Assembly: GCA_019096065.1 (NCBI GenBank)
Contig: JAGUCH010000003.1
Location: 558,001 to 622,000, forward strand
Source: Paracyclopina nana
Lineage: Eukaryota > Arthropoda > Copepoda > Cyclopoida > Cyclopettidae
DNA length: 64,000 nt
Direction: 5' to 3'
Shown here: piece by piece, positions 57,300-64,000 of the stretch
Numbering within the stretch: position 1 is the first letter of the stretch
Layout of the letters: every line of letters starts with the position of its first letter
Position numbers and translations under genes: made by a program
The notes under the pieces: generated by a model
Told to the model about the DNA's origin: nothing
What the model saw: only the letters and a program-made list of their open reading frames with translations
Database searches by the model: none

Positions 57300-60200
57300 A
57301 CACCCCAAAACGCACACCCCCACAGCGCGTTCTGGGCGTCCTTTTCCTTCCGCTTGCGTCCGATTCGCTAATCTTGCCAAAGTTAGATCGAAGCAAGGCA
57401 AATTATTAGCTGTGTTCCAACGGTTTCTCCCACTTTTTGCTTGGCCCGAAATTTTGCTCAAGACCAAAAGTAAAATTCAGGCCAAAGAGGGTGGCGAAAG
57501 TATCATGGTCACGAGTTCGAAAAAAGCCCAAGGCCAAAGTACGAGCACAAAATTACACCATTTTTGGGGCGTTTTTAGAGCTTTTTGCTGACACTTTGTG
57601 AAGTATTAATATTTTCACCGGCATTTCACTTACTTACTACATTAGACTATGCATTTTTTTGACGAAATTCCCAAAGATGCCAATTTTGAGTGCCTAAAAA
57701 TGTGTAGGTTGTTGAATGTCAAAACAATTTTAGGCTAAAGCGCTATATGAAAAAGGAAGCACTCAAATATAAGTATACTAGTACTTATAGCGCGCCCTTT
57801 TGTTCTTCCAGAACAAAGAGTGCGAACCGAAAATTAAAAAAGTCATTCTTAGCTATAAAAAATTATGTCAAAAGATACGGTTGTAATTATTTTTTCCAAC
57901 AAACGCTCCAGCTTTAATTTGAAATATTTTCATAATGTGCGCTGCCATTCATTTTCGTGCTTGAAAATTGCAAATTTGCAACAGGCGCGCGCAGTCTAAA
58001 CTGGTGAATCATAACAGCCGGAATTTTTCCTGGCTCATCAGTTCTGAAAATTGCAGCATCCCTGCCAAATATCTGCAACACTAACTTCGTTCCCTCTTCC
58101 CTCTTCAAAAGTATCATAAATTGTGATTGGCTACAAAGGTGAGCATTTCTGATCCTTCCTGATGCAATTTTTTGATTATAACTCCAATTTTTATTGAAAA
58201 CATTTCGAAATGCCAAGTAAGTGGGCCATTTTGGATTTTGAGTTAGCAACTTATTTTTTTGGTTAGGCGTTGGCTTGGAAAAGATCCCTCTCTAATCAGA
58301 AGCCTCCAAAGGAAATTTAAATCATCTCGGCCTTCATTTCTGCTTGACCTTTTGATTTAGATAAATTATATTATGAGCCATTTTAAGTTTGGCGCCTTTC
58401 ATTGACTAATGCAGTCTTAGCAGTTCCAGGGCGTAGCAACTGGCGGATCCGGTCTTGGCCTCAGCCATCCTAAATCGCTAAACCGCTTACTTGCTCTGTC
58501 TTGTTGCAATGTCTGATTCCTCTTTTTTTGCAGGGCATGTTTGACCGGCATTCAGAGTCGAGCCACAGGCGTGACTGTCACCACCTTGTAATGGATGCTA
58601 GCCATGGTCGTGGATTCTCATGGCAGGAACCTTGTTGGTCTCCTCAGTCTCGCTGGACATGCCCTCACGCGATTACACATGTACTTAGCTTAGGACCTAA
58701 CCCAAACTATTTACGACATCAAAGAATTATATATTTTCTGAAAGAGTGAGTCCCAAGGGCAACCAACTCAATTTTAAAAAAGTTAAGCGCAAAGTCGGTT
58801 TATTTTTAGGGACGATTATCTTCAATAACCCCCACTAAATAAAACTTTTGTTATTTCATAGTAAAATTGCTAGTAGGAACAGAAACGGAGATTTAGCCAT
58901 GCTAAATGTTGTTTGCTACCAATTTGATAATTTTGCATAATTCGTTTGGTAGCAAATATCTCAATTTGAGTGCATTTTACAGACTTGCTTATAAGATAAA
59001 AAAGTTTCATCTTTTTTTTTCAGTGGGGGTCATTGATATTATTTTATGGGAAGAGGCCAGGATTTTTAAATTACTACCAAATGAACCCTTAGAGCAAGAC
59101 ATTTCAGAAATAATATATTTTTTTTATGGAAAGAGTTCGGGTTGGGACCTTCATCAAGTCAATATGATTGGATGTCGTGTAAACATTCTATGTACTGCTT
59201 TTTTCTAATTTCTAATTTATAAGGTTTTTGCATTGCTATCATCAATTTTTTTGCTGATGTGCTCGAAATTTCCGAATTTAGATCAAGTTGAGGTAGCTGC
59301 TGACATTTTGTAGCGCTCATTCTTGTAGTTGTGGGTACCCTTTCCAACTTGGGAGAGGTGTTACAACACGTTCAAGCTTAAATGCCTTCAGTTACTCACC
59401 CTTTTATACACGTGCTAGCCCCTTGTATGTGGCCCAGCTTGCGCAGAATTTTTGCACACTGTCTTTCATATGCTTAAGCTTACCGCAAATATGTTAGTAC
59501 TCAATCCTTATCCTTTTTGTAGGGATGTGTTGATCTCAGTTGGGGGACTTTTTTGTCCGAAAATCAAGTTGTAAAATGTGCGACACGCCTATTAGTAAAA
59601 TTTCCGACATCCTCTGCGTTTTTTCCCCGACAGATTCGTCATAGTTGTAGAATGTCCGACAAATAGAATGTGGGACAGGTTTTGTCGAGTCGCAAAATGT
59701 CCGACCGAAGCTCGGGTTTGCTTTAGTCCTGGTTTCTGGTGCATTCTAAGTAAGGTGTACCATCAAGTGCTTGTGATCAGAGAGTGCATTAGTTTTTATT
59801 AGTAATAGCTATATTGTTCTGACCATGTGGATCAGAAGTCATACAAAAGTCTTCTTAGAATTCATTCTTTTTCTGAGCAACAGGAAACGTAGTAGGTGAT
59901 AAAGAGTATTAAGTCACTTAAAATTGCCTTAGTCTACATAAACTCACGCAACGAATTGGTGTCACTATTGTTGCTTGGAAAGTGTGCCAGTTATTGTTTT
60001 GGATCGATATTCGTTCCACATGCCTAAAGAAATTTGGGTCAAGTTGCTGAAAGCCACAAAGTAGTCGTTTCACATATTGGTGAAAAGTAGCTACACTGCA
60101 TTCCTACAAGCCCAATTGTAATCAATAAAGGATCCAAGGTCTGCCCCCCTTTTTAAGTTTGAGTATTATTGCTTAATAAGCAGCCTTAGCTCCGATTTGG

Positions 60201-60426
60201 CAATTTTGCTACATATAAGAATTCTACTAGGAATTTCATTTAGGCTTGCATGAGTGTAGCAGTGAGAGTGCGCGTGTACTTACCTGGTGTGTGTATACCT
60301 GATGCGCTCTACCTTGGCAGGTTTTGTCCTTAGACTTGCCTCAGCTGATTCGGCCGCCAAAAATTACCATCATCTTCTGGAGGATCTCTTGGTTCACACC
60401 CATTTCTCTCTGCTTGCAGCCGAACC
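57300..60426. other. Gene-free gap
   Basis: No supported exon. A stretch at about 59520-59720 repeats a TTTTGTCCGA/AAAATGTCCGAC word in both orientations, so a decayed repeat is likely there. The sequence just before 60427 should contain the promoter of the next gene but has no obvious TATA box. Confidence 0.4.
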
Positions 60427-62430
60427 ATGATGGCCTCAAGGTTGGCATCCATCCTCATTTTAGCCTCGCTCACCTTCGAGGCTAATTGTCACGTGGCCCT
60501 GACATTTCCACCTGCTCGGAAATACGATTTGGACTTTTTGGACTCCGTGAGGTGAGTATATTTGATTCCCTCAACGATGTTAGCACCAGCCTTTATTGGC
60601 TTACTTTTGAATAGGTCATTTCTTTAAAAAAAACCAGGAATAACGTAAAAATCTTGCATTAAGTTTGAAATGCAAAATTAGGGCGTGGTTTGGATTTAGC
60701 ATGGTTTGACCCTTTTTCACTAAAGTATATATTTTTTTGTTGCAGAACCAAAATTCCATGTGGGGGCATGCCCAAAGGGGATATTGTCACCACGATCCCA
60801 AACGGCCAGCAGCTCACTGTGACATGGCACCTTGGCTATGCTCATGGAGGTATTTTGATATTTGATGATTGGCACAATTAGCCAAATTGCTTTTATTGCA
60901 GGGGGCTTCAAATTGCAATTGCTCGACCCCAATGAGAAGACCCTCAAAGACTTGACAACGAATTTCGTCACAGATGACAAGTTTGTAAGTACTCTTTGCT
61001 TTTCAAAAAGTGAAAAGGTCATCTGATGTTCTGCTTAGGCTGTCAGCCATGTTATTGATCTTGACAATGATCTGGAGTGCAAAGGCTGCTCAATTCGACT
61101 CGTGAGACAAGCTACCGAATGGAAGGATTATCAGTTCATGTCTTGCGCCGATGTGGACATCGTCCCTGCTGCTGTAATTGAATCAAATTCCCACTTTGTT
61201 TTTGCTATCGATGGTGTTTCACCCTTTTTAGCAATACCAAACTGATTGCTTGGGAAATGGCACGCCCAGTGGATCTTCTTGCATTTGTGATAGTAAGCAC
61301 TATGGTGACCGCTGTCAGTTCACTCAAGATTGTGCTACAGATTTCGACTGTCAGAACGGTTCGTAATTGACGTCTCCTTATTTCTATTCATTATGAAGAT
61401 AACTTACTTTATAATAATTTAGGTGGAAAATGCATTGAAAACCCTGGCACAGCCTTGCCAAAGAGGGAGTGCTACTGCCCCATTGGGTTCTTTGGCAGAT
61501 ACTGCTCCAAGGTGTCTGACCTCAAAGAGAGGTCATTCAACGAGTCCAACTACAAGCTCGAGGACCTGAGGGCAGACTTTAAATTCTATTGGAGGCTTTT
61601 GGGCCAGAATGACAACACTCTTGAGGGAGTCATGGTGGCCAGGACCACATCCTATGTTGCTGTTGGTAATTAAGGGATTTTGATTATATTAAAGGCAATT
61701 TGATGACAATCAAAATTGCAGGTTGGAGGGACGAGGATACTCCTCCCAATTGTCAAACTTATCCGACTGACGTTGGATCTCCCTCAATCCCTAAACAATT
61801 GCACCCCATGGATTGCCAAGATATTGTGGTTGGTAAAGCCAGGGACAGTTTCAGCAATGTTGGAGATTTCTACACTCAATCAAGGTAAGAGCTCATAATT
61901 GCGTCAATTAAGGCTACCTTGATTTCCACCCAAAACCTGAAATCACCATTTGCTATTCATTCTTTTCCAGATCCACGCCAAGAAGAGATGAAGTGTATGG
62001 AGGCAAAGACGACTTGACTGCTGCTGCTGGCTGGGAGGAAAATGGGTACACCTACATCATGTTCCGCAAACCAGTTGATGCTGCTGAGGACGCTGACAAC
62101 AGCTTCGAATCCCATCTGGAACTTATCTATGCATATGGACAAGCAAACCAGGATTTTTACAAAGAGGACGAGTTGAAGTACCACGGTGGAAATAGGGGTC
62201 ACAAAGGTCAGTTTAAAAGTATCCTCCTCTTTTTTTACACCTTTGGCAAGTGCCAACCAAATCGAGTCCTTTGTTGTGGCACGTTTTTATTTGAGTGCAT
62301 CATCATCTCCCCTGATTGGCTCTTTTGCTTCTCTCTTTTAGCCATTCTGGGCCGAACGGGTTACTCAAGTGCAGGTTCCACTCAAGCTTTTGCACCGTTT
62401 ATTTTGCTCATTTTGCTATGTCTCCACTAA
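60427..62430 (+). CDS. GPI-anchored protein with N-terminal-His (LPMO-like), EGF and DOMON-like regions
   Basis: Nine exons in phase, 434 residues: 60427-60551, 60746-60849, 60902-60984, 61039-61173, 61232-61358, 61423-61665, 61722-61884, 61971-62206, 62342-62430. Signal peptide ends ...TFEANC, so the mature protein starts with His (HVALTFPPARKYDLDF). PCGGM follows and then TWHLGYAHGGGF with two further His. An N-terminal His with PxxR...PCGG resembles LPMO-like copper proteins of the X325 type. Next is a Cys-rich part with EGF-like spacing (CLGNGTPSGSSCICDSKHYGDRC; CYCPIGFFGRYC). The third region (WRLLGQNDNTLEGVMVART...GYTYIMFRKP) looks DOMON-like. The C-terminal AFAPFILLILLCLH is a GPI-attachment signal. 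Copper binding and any enzyme activity are inferred. AATAAA lies near 62497. Confidence 0.75.
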
Positions 62431-62499
62431 TCATGTCGACTGCTTTCCTTCCACCTTTTGAAACGCTTCATTTATTATGAAAAATAATCTATTGCAATA

Positions 62500-64000
62500 A
62501 TAAAAAAGGTCGACCACTCCTTATGTTGCATGCCGTTTTTGGTTCAATTTTTTTGCTTGAAAGCAAGCTAAATTTGCAAAGGAGCTGTCCACATTGGAAC
62601 TAGTACGATTATTTGGGAGCCCTGTGCATATACTTTGAGCAGGCAACCTGAAATTTGACACGTGCATTCCTCTCCCCATAGCGCATGATCTTTATTAGCG
62701 GCAATTTTTGATTTTCCGCCAAATGACAAACTTCCATTTTTCTCCGCTCCCAATTAACAAAATGAGCTGAATTTTTGTGTGTGGCTCCCATTTTGCCAGG
62801 GCTACAACTTTTATTTATGACTTTTTTCTCGATTTGGACTCTCAAGGGTACATGTTTTTGAGCGTTTTTGGTTAATTTGCAATATCTTCAGCAGGCCTTA
62901 GCCAAATGAAGTGAATTTTTGTGTGGAGCCCTAATTTTGCATTCTCCACATCTTTTATAAGTGTCATTTTTGCCCTTAATCACTTTTTTGGATGGCTGCT
63001 TCTGAGAGTTATCTGAATGATCAAAGTGTTCAGTATAATCAGAGTGTTCATTATGATCAGAGTGGTCATGGGGATCAATGAATTCAATGTGATCAGCATG
63101 GTAAGCTGTTCCCTGTTATCAGAATGATCAGTGAACACATGAAGACTTGATGCAATGTCTTGTTTGTTCTAGATGGCCATGGAAGGCCATCTGGCCCAAC
63201 CAACTGTGCGCCAGTGAAGGCTTTATATGAGCTAAAATAGATAATTCATTCAAGCCTACTTATCATTTCTAAATATTTTTTTAGTGATCACTCTTGCTGA
63301 TCATTGTGACAAAATAGACTTTGTTAGTCTTTCTGATCATACTGTACACATTAAACATACTGAGCAGCTGATCTGGATGAACACTTTGAAACTGATTGGC
63401 ACTAATCATGCTTATCACACTGAACATACTGATCACACTGATGACCCTAATGGGTGGCCATACTTGGATCGACTAGAGCATACAAAACTGTCACTGGATG
63501 TCACAGATAGTACAAATATTGACCATAAAAACTTACAGTTCTTGCATCAACAAAACAGAACTATACTTGGATCAACCGCTCTGATGATGAAGGAGTCCTT
63601 GGATTGACTGCTAAAGCATACAGTCTATGGATGGACTAGAAGGATAAACATATTTTGCCACCCCCAAAGATACAATCTTGTTGTAGTCTATCCAAAGCTG
63701 ATTTGTTGTGTCGATCCAAGGACTATAGAGAACAGTATCATAAAAAAAACATGCCATCTACCTACAATTTTGAATAATTACTTGGGAGTCAAGCTCAAAA
63801 TCTAGTTTCATTTTGATGAGTCTAGTCTCTTTTTTAGGGCAATTAATTTTTATAAGCAGCTACTTTTATTTTACTCATGCTGAGCATCAGGATTCTAACA
63901 TTGATGTCAAGTATGGTATGATTCATTTTGTCAATCCAAGTCTGATTCATCATGGTCTATCCAAGTACCTTCTGTTGTCGATCCAAGGGTAAGAGTCCAC
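62500..64000. repeat. Repeat-rich right end
   Basis: No gene. From about 63010 to 63440 a degenerate TGATCA-containing word of about 12 bases recurs; the left half favours GATCAGAGTG-type and the right half CACTGATCA-type copies. From about 63450 to 64000 CGATCCAAGG/CTTGGATCG words recur. The segment 63730-63900 matches the repeat at 8680-9335. Confidence 0.6.

Noticed and set aside
1..64000. CRISPR arrays, operons or bacterial transfer
   Set aside because: No regularly spaced direct repeats; all recognised genes are intron-bearing animal genes.

Overview
The window reads as nuclear DNA of an arthropod, most likely a crustacean. Genes have many short exons and small GT-AG introns. The products are animal orthologues (Polychaetoid/ZO-1, UBE3B, mitochondrial EF-Tu, a polypeptide GalNAc-transferase, ZSWIM8) plus a protein family I associate with arthropods (DUF4803-like). 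A-T rich introns hold MITEs, tRNA-like sequences and a BEL/Pao retrotransposon. Exon models were built by hand from ORFs, splice sites and codon phase. For every multi-exon gene given an exon model here the phases add up.

Left part (1-14.7 kb): polychaetoid (pyd) on the + strand. It has at least four alternative 5' coding exons or chains, all ending in phase 0 before the PDZ1 exon, then PDZ1-PDZ2-PDZ3-SH3-GUK and two alternative C-termini. A 501-bp tandem duplication inside this gene carries a 693-bp insertion in one copy.

Centre left (14.8-31.1 kb): a secreted DUF4803-like gene (+) with two alternative N-terminal modules, each with its own signal peptide. Module A is broken by a 12,383-bp BEL/Pao element inserted on the minus strand at 15169-27551. 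Its 311-bp LTRs look identical and it has a perfect 5-bp target duplication, a primer-binding site and a polypurine tract. Its gag-pol frame is uninterrupted at about 2,800 codons, and a second large same-strand ORF lies in the env position but is not env-like. Module B (28125 onward), with its own TATA box, remains intact. Near-identical GC-rich palindromes coding for an A-T-S-A-A type motif recur at domain junctions of the polyprotein.

Centre (31-36 kb): three minus-strand genes. These are a secreted basic protein, a small single-pass membrane protein whose first coding exon is only Met-His, and a Golgi carbohydrate sulfotransferase. Then come UBE3B (minus) and mitochondrial EF-Tu (plus), arranged head to head.

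Right part (41.6-64 kb): a repeat-rich gap, a complete ten-exon polypeptide GalNAc-transferase (+), a complete ten-exon ZSWIM8/Dorado E3 adaptor gene (minus), another gap, and a nine-exon gene (60427-62430, +) for a GPI-anchored protein with an N-terminal-His, LPMO-like domain and an EGF-like region. The last 1.5 kb is repeat.
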